Below the pieces are notes generated by a model. That model made no database searches. It was not told the DNA's origin and saw nothing but the letters and a program-made list of their open reading frames with translations. 64,000 bases of DNA from Prorocentrum cordatum (Eukaryota > Sar > Dinophyceae > Prorocentrales > Prorocentraceae). Both the position numbers and the translations under genes were made by a program. Location: positions 207,901-271,900 of the forward strand of contig CAUYUJ010004525.1 of assembly GCA_963575745.1 (NCBI GenBank), given 5' to 3'. Shown here in pieces: positions 32,988 to 43,024 of this stretch (position 1 is the stretch's first letter; the number at the start of each line of letters is the position of its first letter).

Positions 32988-33250
32988 CACACTTCGTGGT
33001 CTTCGAGGTCCCAGAACTCCACTCCTGGGCATGATTTTGAATGTACGGAGCCAACTGTAGGCCACTTCGTGGTCTTCGAATTCCCAGAACTCCATTCCTG
33101 GGCATGATTTTGAATGCTCGGAGCCAACTGTAGGCCACTTCGTGGTCTTCGAATTCCCAGAACTCCATTCCTGGGCAGGATTTTGAATGCTCGGAGCCAA
33201 CTGTAGGCCACTTCGTGGTCTTCGAGTTCCCAGAACTCCATTCCCGGGCT
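32988..33250. repeat. 73-bp tandem repeat, 3.6 copies
   Basis: CACTTCGTGGTCTTCGA begins units at 32,990, 33,063, 33,136 and 33,209. Copies two to four are almost identical. Confidence 0.95.
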
Positions 33251-33254
33251 AAAG

Positions 33255-34830
33255 GCAGAGTGAAGTTGAGGCTGAGGCCGAGGCTGAAGGCAGACTGAGG
33301 CTGAGGCTGAAGCAGGCTGAGGCTGAGGCTGAGGCTGAGGCTGAGGCTGAGGCTGAGGCTGAGGCTGAGGCAGGCTGATGCTGAGGCAGGCTGAGGCTGA
33401 GGCTGAGGCTGAGGCTGATGCAGGCTGAGGCTGAGGCAGGCTGAGGCTGATGCCGAGGCTGAAGGCAGACTGAGGCTGAGGCTGAAGCAGGCTGAGGCTG
33501 AGGCTGAGGCAGGCTGAGGCTGAGGCTGAGGCAGGCTGATGCTGAGGCAGGCTGAGGCTGAGGCTGAGGCTGAGGCAGGCTGAGGCTGAGGCAGGCTGAG
33601 GCTGAGGCGAGGCTGAAGGCAGACTGAGGCTGAGGCTGAAGCAGGCTGAGGCTGAGGCTGAGGCTGAGGCAGGCTGAGGCTGAGGCTGAGGCAGGCTGAT
33701 GCTGAGGCAGGCTGAGGCTGAGGCTGAGGCTGATGCAGGCTGAGGCTGAGGCAGGCTGAGGCTGAGGCCGAGGCTGAAGGCAGACTGAGGCTGAGGCTGA
33801 AGCAGACTGAGGCTGAGGCTGAGGCAGGCTGAGGCTGAGGCTGAAGCAGGCTGATGCTGAGGCAGGCTGAGGCTGAGGCTGAGGCTGATGCAGGCTGAGG
33901 CTGAGGCAGGCTGAGGCTGAGGCCGAGGCTGAAGGCAGACTGAGGCTGAGGCTGAAGCAGGCTGAGGCTGAGGCTGAGGCAGGCTGAGGCTGAGGCTGAG
34001 GCAGGCTGAGGCTGAGGCTGAGGCTGAGGCAGGCTGATGCTGATGCAGGCTGAGGCTGAGGCTGAGGCTGATGCAGGCTGAGGCTGAGGCAGGCTGAGGC
34101 TGAGGCCGAGGCTGAAGGCAGACTGAGGCTGAGGCTGAAGCAGGCTGAGGCTGAGGCTGAGGCAGGCTGAGGCTGAGGCTGAGGCAGGCTGAGGCTGAGG
34201 CAGGCTGAGGCTGAGGCAGGCTGAGGCTGAGGCTGAGGCTGATGCAGGCTGAGGCTGAGGCAGGCTGAGGCTGAGGCCGAGGCTGAAGGCAGACTGAGGC
34301 TGAGGCTGAAGCAGGCTGAGGCTGAGGCTGAGGCAGGTGAGGCTGAGGCAGGCTGAGGCTGAGGCTGAGGCAGGCTCAGGCTGAGGCAGGCTGAGGCTGA
34401 GGCCGAGGCTGCAGGCAGCTGAGGCTGAGGCTGAAGCAGGCTGAGGCTGAGGCTGAGGCAGGCTGAGGCTGAGGCTGAGGCAGGCTGATGCTGAGGCAGG
34501 CTGAGGCCGAGGCTGAGGCTGACAGGCTGAGGCTGAGGCAGGCTGAGGCGAGGCGAGGCTGAAGCAGACTGAGGCTGAGGCTGAAGCAGGCTGAGGCTGA
34601 GGCAGAGGCAGGCTGAGGCTGAGGCTGAGGCAGGCTGATGATGAGGCAGGCTGAGGCTGAGGCTGAGGCTGATGCAGGCTGAGGCTGAGGCAGCCTGAGG
34701 CTGAGGCCGAGGCTGAAGGCAGACTGAGGCTGAGGCTGAAGCAGGCTGAGGCTGAGGCTGAGGCAGGCTGAGGCTTGAGGCAGGCTGAGGCTGAGGCTGA
34801 GGCAGGCTGAGGCTGAGGCTGTGACTGCGA
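33255..34830. repeat. CTGAGG satellite with about 10 higher-order units
   Basis: The base unit GCTGAG is punctuated by GCAGGCTGAG. A marker phrase GGCTGAAGGCAGACTGAGG recurs at about 33,283, 33,461, 33,614, 33,776, 33,931, 34,113, 34,284, 34,411 (altered), 34,560 (altered) and 34,714. Spacing is 127-182 bp. Confidence 0.95.
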
Positions 34831-35025
34831 CTGCCGTTGCCACTGCGACTGTCATCGCGAATGCGACTACGACTGCGAGAACAGCAGAATTCTACAACTG
34901 GATTATCATCTGAATCTTAAGGGGAATGCTTCCAGATGTGCTCCTACACATCGCTTTTAGGTTGCTTTGCCGGAATAATTGTCCAGTGGGTTTCGAAGTA
35001 GTTATGCATTTATTTATGTTCGGCC
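34831..35025. other. short unique spacer with CGACTGCCGTTGCC repeats
   Basis: TGCGACTG-type repeats mark the edge of the satellite. The rest resembles the AT-rich spacer of the CCAAGA arrays (TTTATGTTCGGCCATCCGAC). Confidence 0.5.
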
Positions 35026-35027
35026 AT

Positions 35028-35465
35028 CCGACAGTCCAAGACGGCCCAAGAGGCCCCGAATATCGCGCCAAGACCTGCTGAGAGGCCTCCAAGATGGCCC
35101 TATGATGGCCCAAGAGGCCCCCCAGACGGCCCCAAGACGGCCTCAGGGACCTCCAAGACGCCCAAGATGTCCTCCAAGACGGCCCTGAAGCGCCCCAAGA
35201 GGCCCCAAGTCGGCCCAGAGAGGATTCTAAGATGGTGTCCGACGGCGTCAGGCGGGCCAGGAACGCCCTCAGACGGCCAAGCCGCATTTCAAGAGTCCTC
35301 CAACAGCCTCCAAGAGGCCCAATGTTGCCTCCAAGAGGTATCGAAGAGACCCCCGGGAAGCTCCCACGAGCTTCCAAAAGTGCCTCAAGAGGCTCCCCGG
35401 AGGCCTCCTCCTCCTCCTCCTCCTCCTCCTTTGTCGTCCCTCTCCTTCCCCTCTTCTTTCTCCTC
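35028..35465. repeat. CCAAGA minisatellite with a short CTC tract
   Basis: Degenerate units to 35,400, then CTCCTC to 35,430. Confidence 0.85.
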
Positions 35466-35467
35466 CG

Positions 35468-35612
35468 ACGTGTTCCCCGAAGCGTTCCCACAACGGCTGA
35501 GGGGAACACATAGTCCGATAGCTTGGCCGAGCTCTGGCCGCAACGTTCGGCCTCATATGCGCTTCCCACTGTGAAGGGGCGGCGGCGATTCGCCGTAGGC
35601 GTCCAGCCACCA
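35468..35612. repeat. dispersed repeat R2, copy 2
   Basis: Second copy of the element at 32,325, sharing ACACATAGTCCGATAGCTTG and GGCGGCGGCGATTCGCCGTA. Confidence 0.85.
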
Positions 35613-35789
35613 GAAACCCTCCACAAGAAACCCAACCCCGAGACCCCAGGACGCCCATCGACTCGTGGTGCGGGGACGTCACGCTCTCCGTCGCGAAACC
35701 GTCGAAAAACCCAAGAAGCTCAGGGCACCCTGGAGAGGCAAGCAGGGTGCTTCTCGGCAGGGGCCCCCACTGCACCTGTCCACTACGCG

Positions 35790-35952
35790 CAGGAGTGACC
35801 CCGGGTAAAAGTGACCTTTGGTGCGCGGCTTTTGGGGGGCCGCGGGGGGGGGGACTGACCACGAGAGCGCAAGACGCAACTGCGGTACGCGTTCGGCGAT
35901 CGGGAGACCCCAATGGGCCCCCACCAAAGGTCACTCCGGCGAAAAATCACTC
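35790..35952. mobile_element. foldback element FD, about 160 bp
   Basis: GGAGTGACCCCGGGTAAAAG, then TGACCTTTGGTG, faces CACCAAAGGTCACTCCGG and CGAAAAATCACTC. The inner 12 bp of the arms (TGACCTTTGGTG) match perfectly. Confidence 0.7.
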
Positions 35953-35965
35953 TTACGTTTATTTG

Positions 35966-36174
35966 GGCGCCCGAAATGGGTACGGAAAAAATGGGTACAA
36001 TGCCCAACAACAAATGTTGTCCCAAACCAACAGCGGCCGCTGTTGGGCGGGCGGCCTTCTGTCTCAAATGGACACAGGCCGCGGCGGCGCGGACAGCGAG
36101 TCCCGTGCAAAATGAACAGGAACTGCTGTTGGGCATCGTACCCATTCTTTCCGTACCCATTTCGGGCGTCCAGA
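35966..36174. mobile_element. foldback element FE, about 205 bp, long arms
   Basis: The left arm (CGCCCGAAATGGGTACGG, AAAAAATGGGTACAATGCCC, AACA) is complementary to the right arm (TGTTGGGCATCGTACCCATT, CTTTCCGTACCCATTTCGGG, CG) with about three mismatches in 44 bp. The centre contains the palindrome CAGCGGCCGCTG. Confidence 0.85.
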
Positions 36175-36359
36175 GTTTAGTCGAACCTGTCCCTCCTCCG
36201 GGAGGCGCGGGATCGAGCCCCCCGGGGGTGGGAGGAGCGCCGCCGGAGGGGATCCGCGGAGCGGGGAGGCGGCTCTCCGGGTGGCGCTCCCCTCTCGGCT
36301 CTCCACGCACGAGGCGACCCCTGGGTTTTGAGAGCGGCCTCGGGTGCCCGGCTTCTTCA

Positions 36360-36546
36360 GAGGCTCCCTAGATGGGCTCGGAGTAGATGGGGTCAAAGGA
36401 TCGCGCCGCATCGGGAACGTCGGCGACGCATCGGCGACGTCGGCGTGGACAAAATCGGACTCCGCATCAAGCCCAAACGCCAATGCATCGGCGATGCGGC
36501 GCGATCCTCCGACCCCATCTACTCGGACCCCATCTAGGAGGCCTAG
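36360..36546. mobile_element. foldback element FC, copy 2
   Basis: The left arm (GGCTCCCTAGATGGGCTCGG, AGTAGATGGGGTCAAAGGAT, CGCGCCGCATCGG) pairs with the right arm (GCGATGCGGCGCGATCCTCC, GACCCCATCTACTCGGACCC, CATCTAGGAGGCC). The arms are about 53 bp with few mismatches. Copy 1 lies at 20,462. Confidence 0.8.
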
Positions 36547-36837
36547 ATTCTTGGGGGCGCCGCGGGAGGGGAGGGGGGGGGGGGGGTGCGAACGCGAGCG
36601 CGCAAGGCTCCACGGACCGCCCACCAGAGCACTCCAGCCCAACCTGAAGACCCGCATTTCGGGTTGGGGGGGGTAGCCTTTTTGCCTCCCCAAGCGCCTT
36701 CGCCCAAGCCGCCTCGGCCTCCAGCCAGGACGGCCTCCTCTCCGGGCGGCCGGGAAGAGTCGCAGGGATGCCATGAGATGTTCGCCCCCCCCTGGCGGGT
36801 GCCTTCGTCGGGGAGCCCCGAATGAGACACGAATGGC

Positions 36838-37135
36838 CTGGAGGAGGGGGAGGAGGAGGGAGAGGAGGAGGAGGAGGAGGAGGAGGAGGAGGAGGAGGAG
36901 CAGGAGGAGGCAGGAGAGGAGGAAGGAGGAGGAGGAGCGAGCAGGAGCGCGCAGGCGGAGGAGGAGGAGGAGGAGGAGGAGGAGCGAGGAGGAGGAGGAG
37001 TGAGCAGGAGCGAGAGGAGGGAGGAGGGGAGCGAGGAGGAGCGAGGCAGGAGGATGGAGGAGGAGGAGGAGGAGAGAGGAGGAGGAGGAGAGGAGGAGCG
37101 AGCAGGAGGAGGAGAAGGAGGAGGAGGAGCGGGCC
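36838..37135. repeat. (GGA)n-rich tract
   Basis: Imperfect GGA/GAG/GCAGGA repeats, mirrored by the CTC tract at 37,262-37,399. Confidence 0.85.
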
Positions 37136-37261
37136 CGAAGGCCACGAAGCGGCTCCCGGGCCCAGCTCTCGGGAGCGGCCCGAAGGCCACGCGCCGCGCC
37201 CGGAGCCCAGGGCTAAGGCCGACCCTCTCGGGCGTTGGCAGCACTGGGTTCCGTGGAACCT

Positions 37262-37399
37262 GGCCTCCTCCTCCTCCTCCTCCTCCTCCTCCTCATCCTC
37301 CTCCTTCCTTATCTCTCCATACCTCCTCCTCCTCCTATCTCCTCCTATCTCATCCTCCTCCTCCTCCTCCTCCTCCTCCTCCACCTCCTCCTCCTCCTA
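37262..37399. repeat. (CTC)n tract
   Basis: CTCCTC with TATCTC interruptions, complementary in sense to the preceding GGA tract. Confidence 0.85.
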
Positions 37400-37434
37400 G
37401 TGATCTGCACCGGGGGCGCCCCCCCCGTCTTGGA

Positions 37435-37629
37435 GGCCTGGAAATGGGCACCAACACCAAGACAGGGGGCTGCCTCAACAGGGGGGAGGTGGTCCTCGAT
37501 TTCGGTGTGGGTGGTAATGTTTCGGTCACCTTGGAAGCCAGAATATTACCACCATCGCCGAGATCGGGATCTTTCTCCCCTCGGTGGAGAAAGACCGCCG
37601 ATCTTGGTGCTGGTGTCAATCTCTAGGCC
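37435..37629. mobile_element. foldback element FH, about 195 bp, arms nearly full length
   Basis: GGCCTGGAAATGGGCACCAA, then CACCAAGACAG, pairs with the right end GATCTTGGTGCTGGTGTCAA, TCTCTAGGCC. Complementarity continues inward: CGATTTCGGTGTGGGTGGTA faces TTACCACCATCGCCGAGATC. The arms together cover most of the element. Confidence 0.75.
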
Positions 37630-37639
37630 TGCGACCGTC

Positions 37640-38100
37640 CCATTTCTACTAACCGGAACTGTCGTCCCCCGAAAAAACAGCAGCTATGGCAGACCTGGTT
37701 TAGCGATTCTGGCCACTTCGAAGGCTCCGGGGCCCTACCACGAAGCGGGTCCCCTTAGCCGGGGTCCTGGCCATACCCGACCCTCGTCCGAGCGTCACGA
37801 CTGTAGGCTTAGGTCGGGCATGTCCTCCTTCAGGCGGACCTTGGACGAAAAATCAAAAAAAAAAAAAAAATGTTCAAGGGTAATCCAAACATCGGCCCCG
37901 AACTATTTTTTGGGGGACTCTGTTTTGCCATCCCTCTTGTAAAGGGACAGGCCCGACTTACCTGCAAGTGGGGGAGGCCACGCGTGGGCTGGAGGTTTCG
38001 CGGCCATCGCCGCCGCGCTGCGCCGGTCTCGGCCGCCCGTGGGGGGCCGTGCCGTGCTCGGCGGCGCCTGGGGCCGAATCCCATATGAGGTCACACTGCG
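37640..38100. other. no gene supported; poly-A run at 37,855-37,869
   Basis: Nothing recognised except the A-run. Confidence 0.35.
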
Positions 38101-38106
38101 GTGAGT

Positions 38107-38489
38107 TCATAGCCGCCCAAAAGTCCTCGAGACCCCAGGAGCGGACTGGAGGGCCCATGCCGCCTTGTGACGGGCCTGTCTTCCACCCCAACCACCACCA
38201 TAAGTTGGAGGGGGGAGGGAGGAGGAGGAGGAGGAGGAGGAGGAGGAGGAGGAGGAGGAGGAGGAGGAGCCCTCCCCCTCCAACTTATGGTGGTGGTGGT
38301 GGTGGTGGAAAACAGGCCCATCACCTTCTGCGCCTCGGCGAACTCCGTCGGGACCTCGGGGATCCGAAGCTCCACCGCCGCTGCCCAGGCCGCCTCGCAT
38401 GCCAGCCACGCGCCTCTCTTCGCAGAGCCGGGCGCCGACTCGACCTGCAGCAGCGCAGCACGGGCGGCCTCGTACTCTGCAAAGCCCAT
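38107..38489 (-). CDS. gene F: two-exon fragment with a hairpin intron
   Basis: Exon 1 (38489 to 38325) encodes 55 residues from an ATG: MGFAEYEAARAALLQVESAP, then RGAWLACEAAWAAAVELRIP, ending EFAEAQK. Exon 2 (38163 to 38107) adds AAWALQSAPGVSRTFGRL and a stop. Both exon ends are in phase 0, and the 161-bp intron between them (not a multiple of three) is GT-AG. Upstream of exon 1 the frame stays open into a region with a CPYC motif (near 38,630, other frame), so the true gene may be longer. The product is Ala-rich and helical; function unknown. The intron itself is the remarkable part (separate entry). Splicing is inferred, not shown. Confidence 0.5.
38164..38324 (-). mobile_element. introner-like intron with terminal inverted repeats and AAG direct repeat
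   Basis: Read on the minus strand, the intron starts GTGATGGGCCTGTTTTCCAC and ends GTGGAAGACAGGCCCGTCAC-AAG. The two ends are inverted repeats of about 21 bp with three mismatches, and CACCACCATAAGTTGGAGGG extends the pairing inwards. The core is a microsatellite (GAG on the plus strand). The exon ends in AAG, the element begins at GT, and a second AAG follows the right arm and supplies the AG acceptor. This matches how introners create introns: transposon ends give the donor, and the target-site duplication gives the acceptor. Confidence 0.7.
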
Positions 38490-38747
38490 GCCTCGCGCCT
38501 CGAATGCGGAGTGCCCGTGTGGGGCACTGCGGATGGCTGGGCTGCAAAACCGAGCTGGATCGGCTCTGGAACTCAAGCGGCTGTGGGCTGGACTGCAACT
38601 GAACAGCGCGGGCTGCACAATACGGGCACGGTGCCATCACATCGCCCGGCAAGGGACGCAAACAATCTCTGGCTATGGGTGGGGGCGGGAGAGAAAGGGT
38701 CCGAAGCCTGACTGTCCCGCTCGCCCACCCCCTCCCTCCGAGATTCG

Positions 38748-38900
38748 GTCTCTTTACAACCCGAACGACACTTTACAACCGAGATAAGTTACTTCACAAC
38801 CAACAAAGTATCGAACTCCAGGGTTTCCCTTTGAGAACGACCACTCTACAACCAGAACAGCCCACTTTACAACCAGAACGACCACTTTACAACCAGCCTT
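38748..38900. repeat. TTTACAACCAGAACGAC minisatellite
   Basis: Five to six degenerate copies of (C)ACTTTACAACCAGAACGAC. The complementary sequence forms the array at 40,500-40,735. Confidence 0.85.
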
Positions 38901-39195
38901 CAGAAGCGCAGAAGCGCGTGAGCGCTATGCAGAGGGTTCTGAGGCTTCTCAACGCCTGCCCGAGCGCTCTGCAGAAGCTTCTGAGCGCCAGAGCGTTCTG
39001 CAGAGGCTTCTGAGCGCCTGGGTGCCTTGCAGAGGCTTCTGAGCGCCTGAGCGCCCTGCAGACGCTCATGTGGCTTCTTAGCGCCTGGGCGTTCTGCAGA
39101 GGCTCCTGAGCGCCTGAGCGCTCTGCGGAGGCTTCTGAGGTTCTGAGCGCCTTTGCGCCCTGCAGATGCTTTTAGGCTCCTGATCGCTTGAGTGA
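38900..39195. repeat. GCAGAGGCTTCTGAGCGCC minisatellite
   Basis: About nine degenerate units of 30-36 bp containing CTTCTGAGCGCCTG and CTGCAGA. Confidence 0.9.
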
Positions 39196-39317
39196 TATGC
39201 AGAGGTCTCTGAGGAGAAGGTTGAGGAGGGGGCGGACGAGGGGGCCGCTTTGCGGCTGCTACTGCCGCGCTGCTGCTTCCCAAAGCTTTGGGAGGGCATC
39301 CTGGGGGATGCAAACCA

Positions 39318-39830
39318 TTTCTTGGCCGCGTGTCCATCCTCCTGTGTACGCATGCTTCCGCGAAGGTGAAAACAACACGCTTGCGACTGCCATCCGATGA
39401 GGTGCGAGGGCAAAACAATGTCCGCAAGGCCAAACAAATACAACTTGAAATCCGCATGCATTGGCTAAAATTTAGTGCACATTTCCGCCCTCCTGGGGAC
39501 GCATGTTTCCGTAACGCCCACAGTTGAAACTGACACGTATTTGCTAGACATGTACCACCTGTCTGTTGGCCACATGTCCGCTCTCCTGGGTACACATGTT
39601 TCCGCACATGCGAAAACATGCGGTTGTGTCTTTGCCAGACGATAAGGCACGAGGACAAGACATGTCTGATGCAAAAGCACTTGTTGAAATCCGCATATAT
39701 TGGCCAACATTCGACCAACAACTTCTTGGCGACATTTCTGCTCTCCTGGGGGCGCGCGTGTTCCTCTGCGTCTTTTGCGGCGAACGCTCTATTGCCAAAA
39801 GAAGCAATATTTTCAGGCAGAGTTTCTGAG
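39318..39830. repeat. 254-bp tandem duplication with internal sub-repeat
   Basis: TCCTGTGTACGCATGCTTCC-type cores occur at 39,326, 39,482, 39,580 and 39,736; the first/third and second/fourth are each 254 bp apart. Shared long blocks include GAAATCCGCAT(G/A)(C/T)ATTGGC. Confidence 0.8.
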
Positions 39831-39917
39831 GCTCCAACAAAACGGTGTAGATTTAGGGCATAGATGCATAAGTGTAAAAACAGGCTCCAACCGCCAAGGC
39901 CTGTCACCAGCCTGTAG

Positions 39918-40480
39918 CGGGAGGATCCCGATTGGATGTCAAGTGGGTTCCAATACCTCCTTTTGGATACCACAAGGATAACAATAGGACGCCCATTGGG
40001 GCACAGTATGGTTCAAAGAGGACAATTATTTGTTGGGTTACACTTGGGCCACGATGAGATCATAATGTGCCCGTATGCATCGGAAAGGCAGAATTCCGAT
40101 TGGACTCCAGTGCGATATTCCTCGAATTCGCCAAAATGAGTCCGATGGGATTTGCAAGAGAAGCGGTTCCTATTGTTTTCGAAAGAGAACCCCAAAAAGA
40201 TCCCCAACGGGTTTCCATCTAGTACCCCAGTGCGTTTCCCGCAGCATTCCAATAGGAGGGTTCCTCGATTGTAATCCTTTTGGGGTTCCCAACCGGTTTC
40301 CATTAGGAAGGGCCCCAAAGGGCTTCAATAGGAAGACCCCCTATCGGATTCCAATAGGACTGTCGTAGGCCCCATAGCGAAGAATCGTGTTGGAGACCAA
40401 TGGGATTCATTCGGTGCCAACAGGATCCCACTGGGAAGGGTGCCACTAGATTCTAATAGGCTTCCTGTTGGATCCCATTT
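39918..40480. repeat. degenerate TTCCAATAGGA(A/C) array
   Basis: Loosely repeated CCAATAGGA, CCGATTGGA and CCCATTGGG words, spaced roughly 20-45 bp apart, many palindromic in pairs. Confidence 0.7.
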
Positions 40481-40499
40481 AGAATCCGCCAGTTCACAT

Positions 40500-40735
40500 A
40501 TTCTCGCTTCAGTCGAGTCACTTCACAACCAACACGCTTCAGAGAGCGAGTTGTCTCCCTTACGTGGACCCAAGGATATTTCGGAAATTGTCGAACATTT
40601 GTCGCTTATGTGCGTTTACTTGCCTGGTTGTAAAATGGCCTTCCTGGTTGTAAAGTGCCTTTGTGGGAAACCCATGCTGGTTGTAAAGTGCCCCATCTGG
40701 TTGTAAAGTGGCCGCTCTGGTTGGAATGTGACCCG
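40500..40735. repeat. GGTTGTAAAGTGGCC minisatellite, inverted relative to 38.75 kb
   Basis: CTGGTTGTAAA(G/A)TG occurs four times at 40,620-40,710, with two more distant forms nearby. It is the complement of the TTTACAACCAG unit. Confidence 0.85.
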
Positions 40736-41220
40736 CACGCCCCTCCCTCCCCCTCCCGCCCTCCCTCCCCCCCCCCCCTTCCCCTCCTCCCTCCCTTCCT
40801 CCCTCCCCCCTCTCCCTCCCTGCCCTCTCCAGAGGAAGCGAATTGTCCAAGCGGCCCGCATAATCACACGTGGCCGACTCCTGAAACCCTCCATACCCGA
40901 GGTTGACAGCATGGTTCGCGTCCTCCGGTTTCCCCGGCGCCCTCCTCCGACTGCCATCCGAGGACCCGCCGCGCTCTCAATCTCGAGCGCCCCTGGCGAA
41001 GAAACAATGAGCCGCAGGCAGCGCGCAGCGGCAAAAGGAGAAGCATCCGTGGGCACGGTCAAGAGGCCGAGGAACAAGAGGAGGAGGGGAGGAAAAGGAG
41101 GAACAGGAGGATGAGGAGGATGAGGAGCAGGAGGAGCAGGAGGAGCAGGAGGAGGAGTTGGAGGAGGAGGATGAGGAGGAGGAGGAAGAGGAGGAGGAGG
41201 AGGAGGAGGCGAAAGAGGAC
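40736..41220. repeat. CCCTCC tract and GGA tract flanking unremarkable sequence
   Basis: CCCTCC repeats (40,738-40,832) and a GGA/GCAGGA tract (41,085-41,212) face each other in complementary sense. Confidence 0.75.
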
Positions 41221-41606
41221 CTTCTGACATTGCAACGATGGCCGCTCCCTCATGGTACAAGGACCCAACCTCCTAGACACAGGCACCGCACAACGCGCAC
41301 ACAAATGCAAACAAACGCCTCATTGGCGAACACACGCACATGCGAACGCCAATTCATCCGCGCTGGGAAGTCCTCTCCCCCCAGGGACAGGGCCATCGGG
41401 ACAAATCTTGGGGCAACCCCAGTAATGGACCGATTACCAATGTCCGCGCGAGAAGGATTGCCCACTCTTCGGCAGGAGCCCCCTCGACAGTCGCGGCAAG
41501 ACCTCACGGCCCGCTGTGGACGGGCCGGCACGGCCCCGCCAATGACTGGACAACGCCAACACAATGGCGGCCGCAGGCCCTGCAGAACAAACACCCCTCG
41601 AAGCAA

Positions 41607-42806
41607 TCAAAGGAGTAAGACGCGTGCGCACGGGGGTACGCGGGATGGGCAAAGCCGCTTCAGGACCGTCACGCATTGGTGGCCTCCCGACGCCCCTCCC
41701 TGTTTTCTTAAATCCGAAATCTTGCCTCTGTAGGCCTGGAACTTCCGTTGACACACGTCGCACCGCAAACTGCCTATACTTTTGACCACCGACTGGCCAA
41801 ACGCCCGAGGGCGCAGACGACGCACAGAGTATGTCGGCAACGCCTTCGGACGAGGAGGCGGCCTACCAACCCGACCGGCCTTGTTGCGAGAGCAGGTGAG
41901 GCGAACATCCCTGTTGACATCAGGCAACTGCAAAAGAACTTGGGAAATTAACAAATCAACATCGGCAACCAACTTCCCATTGTCGGGCTCGACCTCCCTT
42001 TTCGCAGCGGCCACTCCAGCGAACTAGTCAGCACTTGCATTCAGACATTGTTCCTGCTCAGACAGGCCCCAGGCATCTCTCGAGGAAGCGCTGGCATGGA
42101 CCTTTGTCCTGATCGGCTCCACTCGACCCGATCTGCGATCCACCTGGGCCCGGATCAGACACCGCAGATCGAGCGTCGGAGACGTTCGGGGCCTCCTGAG
42201 GGCCCGCGCCAAGGGGAGGCACCGAATGCGCGGCGACGTCGCCAGGCTGGAGGAACACCTACATCTCAGCACGCGGGCTGAACTGCTCGGGGGATGGAAG
42301 CGTGCCACGCGGCGCCCCAGCGAATCTGACGCATCCAGGAAGGCTATCACAATCGAACTTGACCACTGCCCACCCACGCCGTCTCAGCCTCCAGTCCTTG
42401 GCCCACTTGCCCGCCGAGCCGTCGAGGCCCCGCGCTGAGCTCGGCGGAGGGATTCGATTGACGGCGGCCGCCAACGAGGAAGCCCACGGTTCCAGAAGGA
42501 ACTGTCAGGAAAAACGCGAGCGGCCTCCTGGGCCTCGGGGGTGAGAGGGGCCGACTGCAACATAGCACTGGGCTCGACATCGGCGCTGCGCGGGCGCTGC
42601 CGCACCCTGTGCGCCATAGTCTCTTGCCCGGCCCCGCAGCGCGGGCAAACGCCGGATGAAAGGCAGCCGGCCAGCCGAAGCCGCGCTTCGGGCCGGCATC
42701 CCCCCACCGCAATACAACGAAGCAGAGCTGCATCTTGATGGGTGCCTTCAGACGCTAACTTCCCATGGGTACGCCGTGGCACAATAGGATGAGCTCGCTC
42801 ACCCAA
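41607..42806 (-). pseudogene. LINE C-terminal region with RNase H domain, broken
   Basis: Reading leftwards, the first frame (42806-42384) has the post-RT cysteine motif SSGVCPRCGAGQETMAHRVR. The next (42474-42259) has GLDGSAGKWAKDWRLRRRGW and later SPEQFSPRAEM, matching the first (DGS.g) and second (E in 'tvpRAEl') acidic motifs of ribonuclease H. A third frame (to 42024) has AWGLSEQEQCLNASAD, resembling the distal N..AD motif. The last (42014-41607) has DVDLLISQVLLQLPDVNRDV and RCDVCQRKFQA. The parts sit in different frames, so it is dead. It is the 3' half of a LINE of the RNase H-bearing kind; the reverse transcriptase itself is not seen upstream. Confidence 0.7.
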
Positions 42807-42992
42807 ACCAACTCCACTCGGGGATGGACAGACCTCCCTATAATAAAACGTGGTTCAGTGAAAACGACCTGAGGCCCAGACCTGGCGGGCGCAAGCCCGG
42901 CAAATAATGGCCACGGCGCCCCAGAAAACTGTTGACGGACAATTCGCTCATCGACGTGTCACTGTTGGGGGTTCTGTCCAACCCCGACCCTG
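42805..42992. repeat. dispersed repeat R3, copy 1 (inverse of 52.0 kb copy)
   Basis: GGGATGGACAGACCTC, AAAACGTGGTTCAGTGAAAA, CGACCTGAGGCCCAGACCTG and GTTGGGGGTTCTGTCC match, in reverse orientation, the sequence at 52,018-52,205 just after gene B. Only small indels separate the two. Confidence 0.85.
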
Positions 42993-43024
42993 ATCCTCCG
43001 TTCTCGAAAAATTTGCATCGTGAG

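Noticed and set aside
32960-34850. Regular direct repeats suggestive of a CRISPR array
   Set aside because: Units are contiguous with no unique spacers, and the genome is eukaryotic.
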